Shown in pieces: positions 9,840-21,400 of a stretch of DNA of 64,000 nucleotides. Source of the stretch: Purpureocillium takamizusanense (Eukaryota > Ascomycota > Sordariomycetes > Hypocreales > Ophiocordycipitaceae); the NCBI RefSeq assembly GCF_022605165.1, contig NC_063075.1, positions 2,046,001 through 2,110,000 of the forward strand, in the 5' to 3' direction. Position numbers and translations under genes: made by a program. The notes below the pieces were generated by a model. The model worked only from the letters and a program-made list of their open reading frames with translations, did no database searches and was not told where the DNA came from. Every line of letters begins with the position of its first letter. Positions within the stretch are counted from its first letter, which is position 1.

Positions 9840-10900
9840 AAATATTTAAGGGTATAGCTATAGTTTATACTTAACTTAATAGCCTTTAATAAAGCGGCGC
9901 CTAAGCTTAAGAAATAAAAGCCGCTTAAATAGCTAATATAAGATAGTAAAATAGAATACTTTTACTTCTTCTTATATCGACTAAAAAGTAAATATAAGAT
10001 TAATAAAGTAAAAGGCCTTAATAAAGAAAGTAAAGCTATTTAATATTAACTCTTTAATACGCTACTTATTTAACTATAGCCTTATATAAAGGGATTTTAG
10101 ACTTAAGGAGGACTTAAGGGCAATAAGGAACTATAGGCCTTCTTTAACTATATCGAATGCCTCTTTAATAGTAAGTAAGTAAAGGAAAAAGCGCTTAATA
10201 AGCTATAGGGCCTATATTAAAGAGATAAGTAGCCTTTTAATACCTTTTTCTTTAACTTTAAGAATACCTTTATAAATATAGGCGGGTTTACTTAAATAAA
10301 AGATACTTAAATCTTAGCGCTATAAAATACTATATTTAACGCCTTAAAGGAATAGCTTATTATAGTATAGATATTAGTCGCCTTTTATAAATATATTTAG
10401 TGCCTTTAAGAAATCGCCTAGAACTTTAAGAGGACCCTATACTTTAAAGAGCTATAAAAGAAGGGCTAGGCCCGATATAAACGCTAGCTTATTTATTTAA
10501 GAGTAGATTAAGTAGACTCCCCTATAGCGGTCTTAATTATTAATTATTAAGGCGATATTATAATATTAGCTACTTACCTTAAGAAGTATAAAACTAGCCT
10601 AAATAAAGGGGGCCCTTAAAGGGATTTAATTAAAGAGGGCGATAAGTCCTATTAAGTTAAATAAGCTATTAAAGATAAGAGGGAAAGAAAGAAAAGTAAA
10701 AGGCTATACCTTTATTATAGAGGGAGCGGCTATTTAATAGCGCGCTACCTTTATGCCTTAGCGAGGCGGCCTATAATATCGAACTTAATCGGGTTATATT
10801 ATATAATCTTTATTAAGCCTAAGCTTAAAAGCGAAGGCAATAAAGAGAGCGAAAGTAAAGAAGTAGCGCCTATATAGGGAAAAGCGCTACTTTAAAGCGA
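9840..10900 (+). pseudogene. gag relic of the chromovirus
   Basis: This region holds the first part of the former coding sequence, interrupted by many TAA and TAG codons. The clearest mark is at about 10698-10748: spacing of aromatic and His-like codons fits a retroviral CCHC zinc knuckle whose Cys codons (TGC/TGT) became TAC/TAT, with a conserved SGYLIARY core. The start of gag could not be fixed. Confidence 0.6.
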
Positions 10901-10949
10901 AGCTATACTTTAGGGCCTATAGTAATATAAATAAAGAAAGTAGAGCTTA

Positions 10950-13900
10950 AGGGACGCTTAGAGATAACCCTATTAGTAATAATAATATCGATTAATAAGA
11001 ATCCTCTTCGTTTTATATTTATCGATAAGGGATATAAATATTATATAGCTATAAATAAGGAAGTAGCTTAAGACCTTAAGGTCTTAATAAAGAAGATCCT
11101 CTCCTATAAGGTAAAGGGTATATTAAGCATTATAGATAGGGTAGCTATTAAAGGGCTAATATAATTAATCGTAGATATAAAAGGCTATTTATAGCTTATT
11201 TATACTTATATAATACCTTAATTAAAGTTCCCCTTTATCTTAAGGAAGCCCTAAATATAATATATAAAGTCTTATTTAATCTTATATAAGGGTAGGCTTT
11301 AATATAGCCTATTATAGATATAAGTATAGTATTATTAAAGGCCGCCCTTTAATAGCCTACTCTTAAGGGATATAAAAGATATTTATTATATTATAGTATT
11401 AATATTTATAAGGTATATATAATAGATTAAAAAGTAAAAAGGCGGCGATATAGCTAAGGTAGCTATTTTTACTATTAATATAAGAGATATCGAGAAAGCG
11501 CTTATACTTAAGCGGCTTAAGTTAAAAGAGGAACTTTAAGTAATTATCTTATTGCGCTTTTATAACTTATTTTTACTTTTCGAGAAGTAAGAGGTAGATA
11601 AGCTTAACCCCTATAAGCCCGGTATAGACTATTAAATCCCCCTTAAAATAGGCCTAGATAGCTAGGACCTATTTATACCTTATAGAGCGCTTTATAGTAT
11701 ATCGCATAAAGAGGTATTAATATTATAAAAGACCCTTAATAACTTTCTCGATAAGGGGTTTATTAAAGCTAATAGCTTAAAGGCGATAGCGCTTATTCTC
11801 TTTATATAGAAGCTAGGGGGCGGGCTCTATTTCTATTATAATTACCGCGCCTTTAACGCTATTATAAAGGTAGACCGCTACCTTATCTCCTTTATTAATA
11901 ATACCCTTTATAACTTAATAGGCGCCTATTAGTTTATTAAGCTTAATATAATATAGGTATTCTATAAAGTATAGGTAATAATAAAAGAGGAGTAAAAGAC
12001 TATTTTTTATATAAGGTATAGTCTCTTTAAGTAAATAATTACTTTATTTAGCCTTAGCGGCGCCTTAGCTACTTTTTAACGCTATATTAATAGCGTATTA
12101 TAGGACTTCCTAGATAACTTTTACTCTACCTATATAGATAATATCCTTATCTATATAAGTAATACCCTCGAGGAATATTATATAAAGGTATAATAAATAC
12201 TTAAGCGGCTTTAAGACTATAACTTATATCTCGACTTAAATAAGTATTAATTTAAGGTTAAAATTATTAAATACTTAAGTTTTATTATTTATATAAGTAA
12301 GGGTATTAAAGTAGACCTTACGAAAATAAAAGTAATTATTAAATAGCTAGCTTTAATAACGTAAAAAGGGGTATAAAGCTTCTTTAAGTTTATTAACTAC
12401 TATTAAGTCTTTATACTTAAGTTCTTAGATATAATAACGCTACTTATAGCTTTAATAAGGAAGTAGGTTCTATTTATATAGGAGCGGGAGTATTAAATAG
12501 CGTTTAAAGCCTTTAAGGAACTCTTTATAAAAGCCCCGATCCTCTTATAATAAGACCCTAATTTACTTACCTTCTTAAAAGTAAACTATAGCGGGACCGC
12601 CCTAAAAGGAACGCTTTTATAAAATATAAATAGCTAATAAAAGCTAATAGCCTTTTACTTATAAAAGCTATCCTTTACCGAGCGGAATTACTTTATTTAC
12701 GATAAGGAGATATTAGCGATTATTTATTACCTAAAATAATAGTCGGTAGAGCTCTATAGCTATAAGAGCTTTATAGTACTTATAGACTATAAAAACTTAA
12801 AATATTTTATAACCTATTAGCGCTTATTAAAGTAATAAGTATATTAAATAAAGCTATTTTTAAAGTTTAACTTCTCTTTAAAATATAAGCTAAGTAGGCT
12901 AGCTATAATACTTAATATATTCTCTTATAAAGACTAAAATTAAGAGACTTAAGAAGACTATAAGGCTAGAGACCTATAATTTATCCCTTAAAGCGCCCTT
13001 TATATATATATTAGCGCTACCTTAACTATATTAATAACCTTATTCTCTAACCCTTAGCTAAGCTCTTTATAATAGCGAGAGGTAAAGCGGGATATAATAT
13101 ATTAAAGCGCCCTTTATATAATTAAGAATAGCGCTTATACTTTCGACTTAAAGCTCGGTCTTAAAGTATAGATTATAGAGTATAGCCTTAATATAATAAG
13201 GAACCTTTACTATAGGGACCGCCTTTAAGTACTTAGCGCCCCTTAAGTAATAGAGGTAAAGGTAAAGTCTACTTTTAAAGGAATAAACTTACGAAATAAA
13301 CTTAAGGGTTAGCTAATATAGTAAGCCTATAATTCGCCCCTTTTTAAGTACCTTAATAAAGAAGGTATAGTAGCTATATTACTATATAAGTTCTATTAGC
13401 CTTTAATATAATAATATATTAGGAAGTTCCTTTATAACTATAATACTTATAGCTATATAAAGATATAAAAGGAATATAAAAAGGGCCTATTATAGCCTTT
13501 ACTTATACTTAATTAATTCTATAAGTAGATTTAGATAGACTTTATTATAGACCTCCCCCTTATAAATAAAAGCTACTTCCTTTAAGTTATTTAAGATAGG
13601 CTTAATAAAGAAGTTATATTAAAGTTAATAGCTATTATAAACGCTATTATATATATAAAGCGCTTCCTTTAATATTACTTTTATTAATATAGTTAGCTTA
13701 TTATTATTATAAGTAATTAAAGAATAAACTAAATAAATAGCTTTTAATAATACCTTTATAAGTTAATAAGTATCGAGTAATAACTTAATATAATATACTA
13801 CCCTTAAATAAATAAGGGTATAAAAAAGATTAACTAAAAAATATAGGTATACTTTAAGGCCTATATTAACTATAATTAAGATAATTAAGACTAATAGTTA

Positions 13901-14620
13901 CTTATAGCTTAGCTTATACTTAATAGCTAGATAAATACCTTAATTAATATATCCCCTTTCTTTATGCTTTATAATTATTACCCCTAACTTATTATAAATA
14001 GCCCCCTTACCCCTATAAGGGAAATAAGCTAGCGTATTATATTAGAGAGTAAGGTATAGGCCTTTATAATAAAGCTTAAGTAAGTTATAAAGCTTTATAG
14101 CTCTATAATAATAGCGGCTTTACTCGAATAAAAGTAATAGGCTAACTATATATATAGCCCTATAGATAGGTATAAAGTAGGGGATAAAGTTTAGCTTAAC
14201 CTCTATAATTATACCTCTATAAGACTAAAAAAAAAGCTTAATTAATTATACTTAAAATATATAGTTAATAGGGTAATAAGCCTATATATAGTCGAGCTAA
14301 TAGGCCTACCCTTAAATATATATAACCGTTTCTATATAGACTAGCTATAATATATAAATAACGACTTTATACTTAATTAAGCCGTTTTAAATAGTTAGCT
14401 TATATTAATATAAGTAAATAATAATATATTTTATAAAGTAAAAGAGATCTTTATAGTCTATTAAAAGCCCTATAGCTAAAGAGCTAAGGAAGAAGCCTTA
14501 ATTAAATAAAGTAGATATCTTAAGCTAACGTAAAAGTTACTTAAAGAAGTAAAGTATATTAAAGTATATAAATATTTTACGAAATAAGCTAGTAAAAAGC
14601 GCTAAAAAGAAATATCGATA
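10950..14620 (+). pseudogene. pol relic: protease, RT, RNase H, integrase, chromodomain
   Basis: Read in the plus strand with stop codons ignored, a protease-like segment lies near 11000. RT follows from about 11780 (GGGLYFYYNYRAFNA, DRYLIS), with the catalytic box read as YIDN at about 12130-12150, where YIDD is expected. RNase H is at about 12650-12730 (KLSFTERNYFIYDKEILAI). The integrase core begins near 13530 (IDFIIDLPL). A chromodomain-like segment is at about 14430-14610 (KEEALIK, then SRYLKLT). The order is that of Ty3/gypsy chromoviruses. Stops are mostly TAA/TAG at expected CAA/CAG/TGG codons. Confidence 0.8.
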
Positions 14621-15741
14621 TTAACTTTACCCCTCCTAAGAGGGGGGGGCTACCCTATAGGGCGCGGTTACTTTTTTTTTTTATTTTCTTCCTTATCTTT
14701 TTTATCTTCTTTTTCTTCCTCTTCCTTAATAGCGATAATAGCGATAATAGCAGTAAAGGGAGCCCTAGCGAGGGCGGCAATAATAGTCTCGATCGCTATA
14801 AAGCGGTCCTTAAGGGCACCTACCTTAATAAATAGCTAAGCATTATTACTTAAGGTAGTAATTAAAGTAATAAAGGCAAGGGCGGGGGTAAAGGTATTAA
14901 AGTTATTAGCGCTACCTCTATATAAAGGTTAATAGCTATATCGTCGGTACTATATAGGGATAAAGGGAGGGGACTTATTTAAGTATAAGGCCTATATACT
15001 TTAGTTCCTAAAGGTATTAAGTTATTATATAAATAATACTTAATACCTTTTTTACCTTAGCCTTTACCTTCTTAGCGGTAGCGGTAATAGCGGTAATAAC
15101 GTTAATAATAATAAAGGGGGCAATAATAATAATAGCGATAATAACGATAGCGATATTAGCAATAAAGATTCGGCTATATAAGGTAGTAAAGAGGGCTAGG
15201 CTTAATTAACGGTATATATAATTAGCTATATAGTAGCTATAATAGCTACCCTATAATTAATTAGCGCGGGCTATATAATTAGCCTCTAGCTTAGTATAGT
15301 ATATATAAAGGTAAAAGTAAAGCTCCTTAATAAAAGCATTAAGTCTTACCTTTTTTTATCTTAAGTTAGTAATACTTATATAAAGAGAGGTAAGTATACT
15401 TATAAAGGGCAATATTAAAGGTAGCTATAAATAGCTATAGCGAGTGCCTTAAAGGGTAGTAATAAGGTAAGTAGCGGGGGGGGGGGAGGCTAGGATAGTA
15501 ATAGCGGCGGCTTAAAGTATAATAAAGGGGCTAGGTATAGCTACTATAAAGTAAGGGAGGCGATAGACCCGCGGCAATAATAGTAATAGCGATAGCGATA
15601 AGGGCTCTAAGAGCCTAGCTTATAAAGACTTTAATAATATTTATCCTAAACGTTAGCTCGAACTAATATACCCTTATGCCTTATAGAGCGGGGCGTAATA
15701 ATAAGGGAAGAGGGGGTAGGGACTTACTATTATTATTACTA

Positions 15742-15772
<31 letters not shown>

Positions 15773-16190
15773 TATTATTATAATAATAACGATAGTATAG
15801 TAGCGGTAATAATAATAAGGTTATAAAAGGAAGGAAGGAAGCCTATTAGGCTTAAGGGAAAGAGGTCCTTTTATAGTTATATTATATTAATAATTACGTA
15901 AGGCTTAAAGGGTAACTTAAAGCGAATAGCTATTATAACGTTATTAACCTAGCTAGCTATAAGTATATATAGGCTAGTAAGTAAGGCCTACGCTAAAGGG
16001 GGTAAAGATACTTAATTAAAGGAAGTAAGGCCCTTATAAATAGACCTACCTATTATATAGCGGGCGGTAATAAAAGCTAGCTATACGCGCTTATTTATAG
16101 GCCGCTAGGTATAAAGGTAAAAAAGCCCTTAATTAAAGGGCTTAAGTAAAGGGTTATTATAAGCCCCCTTATAGTAGTTAAGGCTAGCCT
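14621..16190 (+). other. Long non-coding 3' region of the chromovirus
   Basis: Between the chromodomain relic and the polypurine tract lie about 1.5 kb without recognisable domains. The stretch has a T/C-rich run near 14670-14730 and a TTA microsatellite at 15728-15789. It is longer than a typical 3' untranslated region of such elements. A degraded extra frame or captured DNA is possible. Confidence 0.5.
15728..15789 (+). repeat. (TTA)n microsatellite
   Basis: TTA/ATT triplets run almost uninterrupted over about 60 bp, with two ACT variants, then change to AAT triplets. The tract lies in the non-coding 3' part of the retrotransposon. Confidence 0.85.
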
Positions 16191-16217
16191 AAGGGGGGGG
16201 GGGGAGTAAGGGGGTAA
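16191..16217 (+). other. Polypurine tract
   Basis: A G-rich, pyrimidine-poor run (two A, a run of twelve G, AGTAA, five G, then TAA) directly precedes the 3' LTR. This is the expected position of the plus-strand primer of an LTR retrotransposon. Confidence 0.75.
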
Positions 16218-16450
16218 TATAAGGGGCTTAGCCTAATAAGAGCCTAAGGCGCGGCCTTAGGCATAATAACGCTATATATAGCTAAGACCTTATACTAACT
16301 TAGGCCTATAGTTAGTTATATAGGGCTATATATAGTAGGCATTATATATATAAGGGCTACCTAATATATAACCTTAATTTCCTTCCTTTATAGTATATTA
16401 AATATTAATAACTTAACTAGCTCTTATTATATAGTATTAGCCCTATTATA
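16218..16450 (+). repeat. 3' LTR
   Basis: Direct copy of 9351-9583, of the same 233-bp length. The differences between the two copies that I noted are all C/T or G/A transitions, as expected when two copies are RIP-mutated independently. It is followed by TTAAC, the mutated partner of the CTAAC before the 5' LTR. Confidence 0.88.
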
Positions 16451-18300
16451 TTAACCTTTTATATACTTTATTAGCTCCTTAAAGGGCTTTAAAATAATAA
16501 GGAAGTAATTTAGGTTAATCTAATCTTAAGGAGTAAAGATATCTTATAAGATATTATATCTTTTATTAATATAGTTATAGTTAAAAAAAAAGAGATTAAT
16601 AATATAGTAAAGTTTTAAAGCTCTTTTAATTATTATATAAGTAAAGTTCTAATAGATCTTACTATCGATTAAGACTTTAATATAGAGTTACTTAATACTA
16701 CCTTTATTATATACCTATAGAATATATCGCTTTAATTACTCTTATTATTAGTCTATTTAATTAATTTATATATAGAAATTATAAAGCTTACCGATAAAAC
16801 TTTATTTCTTTTATATCTTAAATCGCTTATTATTAAATACCTTATAGAACTATCTCTTTAGCTTATTAATACCCTTCTTAAAAAAGAGTACTTTAATAAT
16901 TAAATTTAATATATATCTAATATATTAAAGACGACTTTAATAATCGATAATAAAGTACCTTTTCGCTAGCTTATAAATATATATATTATTATTACTTATA
17001 TTATCTATTATAAAAAAGCTAATAATAATAGCTATATTATAATATTTAATAACTGCTAATAAGACTTTTATAATATTCTCGCTAAAGTATAGGCCCTTTA
17101 ATAGTAAGAGGTTTAAAAAAGCTATTTAAAGATTATAATTTTTATTTAAGAAGTAAGTAATAATAGTTAAGTAATTAATCCCCTCTTCGAATATCTATAT
17201 ATTAGCTAAGAGATAAATCTTATTATTAACGTAATAAAGCTATTCCTTTAATTAAATATACTTTTTAATATCGCTAAACTACTTCTCTTTAATCTAGCTA
17301 TTAAGCGCTAATAAGCTCTTAAGTATAATCTTATTACTATCCTTTAAATATATCGTAAAAATATTATATATATAGCGATAAATTACTTAATAAAAGCTAA
17401 GATTAAAATCGATTATTTAATCTATAAAGTTAATTCTAAATTAAAGGTTATTAAATATTATATATTAGCCCTTAAAATATAATATTAACTTTATAACCCC
17501 TTAAGCTATATTAAAAGGGTTAGACTTTATTACTTTATAGTTAAATTCTTTTAGTTTATAATAATACTTTAGGTAATAAATAATATTAATTATACTCTTA
17601 TTAATAAATAATATAATCTTATAATAGCTACTATAATAATAATATTTATAAAGCTAATATTTATTATCCCTATCTATAATAAATTATATACTATACTTAT
17701 AGATTATTAATAGCTAAGCCTTTAAGTTAATAATATATTTATAAGGCTAATAATATTAAATAAATAATATAGGCTTTTTATTATAGCGAATTTTCTCTTA
17801 CTCTATAAGGAAAGTATATTAAGATACCTTTAATAAATCTTAGTTATAAGAAATAGGCTTAATAATAAATATATCGGTAGGTAAATTAGTTAAGGTCGAA
17901 ATATAATTTAAGAAGCTTAATTAAGTAAAGTTAATTAGCTTAAAAGAGGTCCTAAAGGGTATAGCTTATTTATAGCTATTATTAAGCCGAAAGAATAAAA
18001 GTAAAGGTATAGTTAATTTAGGAGATAGTTAATATTAGATATTATAGGACTTTAATAAAAGTTTATCTATCGATACTTAACTAAAAAAGGGGTTATAGTA
18101 AATTAATTAAGTAACTTAAAGTTAACTTAAGTAAAATAAATTTACTTACCTCTAGTTAATTAAAGGATAGCTTACTTATAGTTACTTATTACGTAATTAA
18201 CTAATCTTAAGTAATTAAGTAAGGTAACTTAGTTAATAGATACCTTAACGATATAAAAGACATCTTAACTCTACTATTAGTAACCGAGAGGGGATTTATC
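16451..18300. mobile_element. Right arm of an unidentified RIP-degraded element
   Basis: AT-rich sequence beyond the 3' LTR with no readable frame. Near its end, 18227-18245 matches 8419-8437 at the opposite edge of the block (17 of 19 bases, same orientation), and TTACTTA/TAAGTAA motifs recur. With the left arm it would make an interrupted element of about 2.8 kb. The type is not determined. Confidence 0.4.
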
Positions 18301-18307
18301 TTTTAAG

Positions 18308-18421
18308 CATTGCTATTAATATAGCCGCCTCTAAAGGACCGAGGTCATGTCTTACCGCAATATTACGCTAGCTATTCGCACGCCGATATCTAATATATTG
18401 ACGGCTGTATTAATAGCAATG
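18308..18421. repeat. 22-bp inverted repeat at the right edge of the AT block
   Basis: 18308-18329 (CATTGCTATTAATATAGCCGCC) and the reverse complement of 18400-18421 agree at 20 of 22 positions, and both differences are C/T. The arms are separated by 70 bp of normal-composition sequence. It could be a small degraded inverted-repeat element or a boundary hairpin. Confidence 0.75.
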
Positions 18422-18429
18422 ATCTATCT

Positions 18430-21400
18430 TTTTTGTCGATCGTTAGATGATCTCGCCCGAGGTTTCGTTCGACAGACTACCTGTAGGGTAAGGCTCATTC
18501 GCAACTCACCAGACGGCACTCGCCGATTTTCGACCGAAAAGACTTCTTTCTACATATATATCTAATCAATATACACAAGAGTGAAATCTATACCCACACG
18601 AGTCTGGACATAGGGTTCGCATCGTGGCCCTTGACGTACACGGGGCGACGCGATGCTGCGTAGGAACAGGTCAAGCGTCTCGAGTGGTTCATGTTCACGT
18701 CAATACGATGGGAATCTACGAACAGTACGAAGTCTATCTCGCCAAGTGAGCCAAGATCAACAGTGCCCTGTCGTTATGCCGAGCGAACATGAGGAGCAAG
18801 GTGCTTTGAAGTGCAAGTAGGAAGATATATGCTGTGCGACACGTGTGAGAAATCAGACGCAGTTGCACGCCCCGACATTACCCGCATCCCCAGACTCGTG
18901 CACTCCACTCGCGCATGCGAAAAACTCGAGATGAAGCCCGGAGCAGGTGAGCGCAGCTGGTGGTGAAGGACGTACACGTAGCATTAGACGCCTTGTGTAA
19001 CTAGAGAAGTCTGATAATGCAAGACTGCGGCAAAAACACATTCGTGTGTTGCAAAACCTCACGTGTGCGAGTGCTACTACAGTATACACAGTCACAACAT
19101 GACGCTGAAGCTGAAAGCACTTACAGATGGCTTAACACATCCGGAATTGGTAAGCTAGAGCGCCTTGTCTCGATATCGGAAACCGATACGATTCTGTATT
19201 GCAGGACGGCTAGGGGCGTGTCGGACGTTTCTCCCTCTGCGGCTCTAGGTTTACCGTCTTTTGACGCAGCAAACGGACGTCACGAAAGCAGACGACAAAC
19301 GAGTCATCAGTGTCATGTGACTGTCGTTTGGTACTAGGACAGGGCAGTCGCCGCAGATTCTTGGCATCGCGTGGCACGGAACTGACTGGGCCTCGCCGCA
19401 TGCGGAGCGTTGAGCGCACATGACACGAGCCCCCCAAGACCGTGAGATGTTAGTAAAAAAATTACGCCGATAGAAATTGAGTTTGTGGTGGAGGGGCCAA
19501 GGGCACGGTATGTAATCCGGCTGGCATCGTCATCACTGGGCAAAAGTTGTTGTTTGACTGCAGGTGGGATTGTGTCTGATCCGTGTGCCGCGTGATCCAG
19601 GTTCATGTTCCAGACCCGCCGCGGGCCAGAAAAATTCCCAATTCCAAGGGTGCGAGCGTGGGTGCGCCCGCCACCAGGTCACGGCTCAGGCACGCTTGGC
19701 ACCAGACACGACGAGTCCAGCCACAGTGGCAAAGGTGGCTCGCTCGGCGCCTCGGGCCCTTTACCACCGACTCCAACCAAATCCACAACAGACAGAGTGA
19801 AGTGAGTAAGTTAGTTACGTACCAGATCGAATCGATGAGACTAAGACACCATGCGCGCGCGGCCCACAACAAGTGTTTCGCACTCCCAACAATGGGAATG
19901 GCAGACATGACAGGACTGTTGGTACGCATGTATGAATGTCGCAAGAACGTGAACGTCTCCTGGAGGACAGGCCTTTGAACCGGCAATGGTCAGCTAAAAA
20001 TATTTGGAAGCATAGCGAATGCACGAGCCAAGCCGCTTCCCGGCACAAGCGCAGGAGCACAGTGTAACCCTCCTTCAGGTCCTATCGCTGTCAGGGACGC
20101 GGGCGGGCGAGTCTCCCCGGCGGCGGCTGGCCACGGCCTCGCAGACTCGCAGGAATGAATGAATGCACGGTCCCGGGGGGCCGGTAACGACATGGGGACG
20201 CAACCAACGAACAACAAGCCTGCAAGTCTGTTCCATGTTGTTGGCGGCGGCAGACGGCCCCTTTGTGCAAATGCCCTCCTGCGGAAATGCTACGTCGTGG
20301 CCGACACCGCCGTCGCCGCGGCCAGACCGAATGTGCAATGCAGGCTGCTCTCCCCGCCCCCCCGTGAGTGTGGGTGTGGACAGGACAGGACAGGACAGGA
20401 CAGACGCGGCTCGTACATGCGCCTGGCTGACTGACTGACTGGTGGTCAGCAAGCGTCACTTTCGGCCCGGTTGGGTGCATGAGGAATCCCACGGCGAGCT
20501 TCGGCGGCACGGGCAGCCTCACCGGACGGGATGCCGCTTCATTCCATAACCGGCATCAACGGGTCTGCATGGGAGGCGTTGTTGATCTCGGCGGTTTATT
20601 ACAATAGCAGGCCGGGCCAGTTGGGAGGAATGCAGTTTGCGAGTCAGTAGTAGTAGTAGTAGTTAGTAGTATTATTCGGCTTGACCTCGCGACCAAGCCC
20701 TGTGCTGCGGAGGAGGAATACGAATGCACAGCTGGCTGGCATTGCAACAAATAGGGGGGAGACTCGCGTGGGGAAAATGGTGCCATGACAATGATGCTGC
20801 ATGGACCTGCCAAGATCAACCCTGCTTGTTTGAATGGCCCTGACCAGTGTCTGTACGTACGCGCACATGCTTGGCGAGAGCAGCGACATGGACAGCGATT
20901 TGATGCATGTTGGCACGTACGAAATGGTACAGTAGTAGCAGACATATGAGACGCGACGACCAGCGAACGAACAGCAAAGCGTCCCTCGTACCAACAACAT
21001 CGTGGGAAGGCTGGCTGGCCTGCTGGTCTGCTGACCTGCACTTTGACTAGAATGTCGGTGAAATCCTGCACCGCCGCAAAGAGTGCGACGACAATTTACG
21101 TATAGCAAGTACAGTCCATACGACGTACAGTACAGTACTGCACAACATATGTATGTTGTTGTGAAGTGGAGGCATGGCATAGTGGATGGTCTGCCGCACA
21201 TCACCAGATCAGTAGAGTTTTTTCGCCATGGACAGCATCGGCCGGCCAATGCCAAGGCGGCGTGCTTGGGCAAAGACAACGGCGGGCGATCCGCGGCGGG
21301 CCGGCAACAACGACTTCAGCGCAGGTTTCCTGGGGATGCGGGTTGACTTTCCAGTCTCCAGCCGGTGCCACATGGGGGGACGCAAGCACAATCCACTCGA

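Larger units (their letters stand above)
9351..16450 (+). mobile_element. Ty3/gypsy chromovirus LTR retrotransposon, complete in structure but inactivated by RIP
   Basis: The 7,100-bp element has two 233-bp direct LTRs (9351-9583 and 16218-16450), flanked by CTAAC at 9346-9350 and TTAAC at 16451-16455. This is a 5-bp target duplication differing by one C-to-T change. A polypurine tract (16191-16217) abuts the 3' LTR. Reading through RIP-induced stops, the internal part gives a CCHC-like zinc knuckle, then RT, RNase H, integrase and a chromodomain, in that order. Integrase downstream of RT and the chromodomain mark it as a Ty3/gypsy chromovirus. All LTR-LTR differences I noted are transitions. 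It cannot encode protein now. Confidence 0.9.
8430..18300. other. AT-rich, RIP-mutated block
   Basis: For about 9.9 kb the sequence is dominated by TA-rich words, and CpA and TpG are almost absent, while CpG persists (for example GGCGCGGCC near 9382). This is the expected result of repeat-induced point mutation acting on CpA, turning CA into TA on both strands. No long open frame exists in any of the six frames. The edges are abrupt on both sides. The block contains a dead LTR retrotransposon and further degraded sequence; it is probably constitutive heterochromatin, which is inference. Confidence 0.9.

Noticed and set aside
18347..18565. 72-codon frame with a hydrophobic stretch next to the AT block
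   Set aside because: Overlaps the inverted repeat at 18308-18421, ends in AT-rich sequence and has no homology I recognise.
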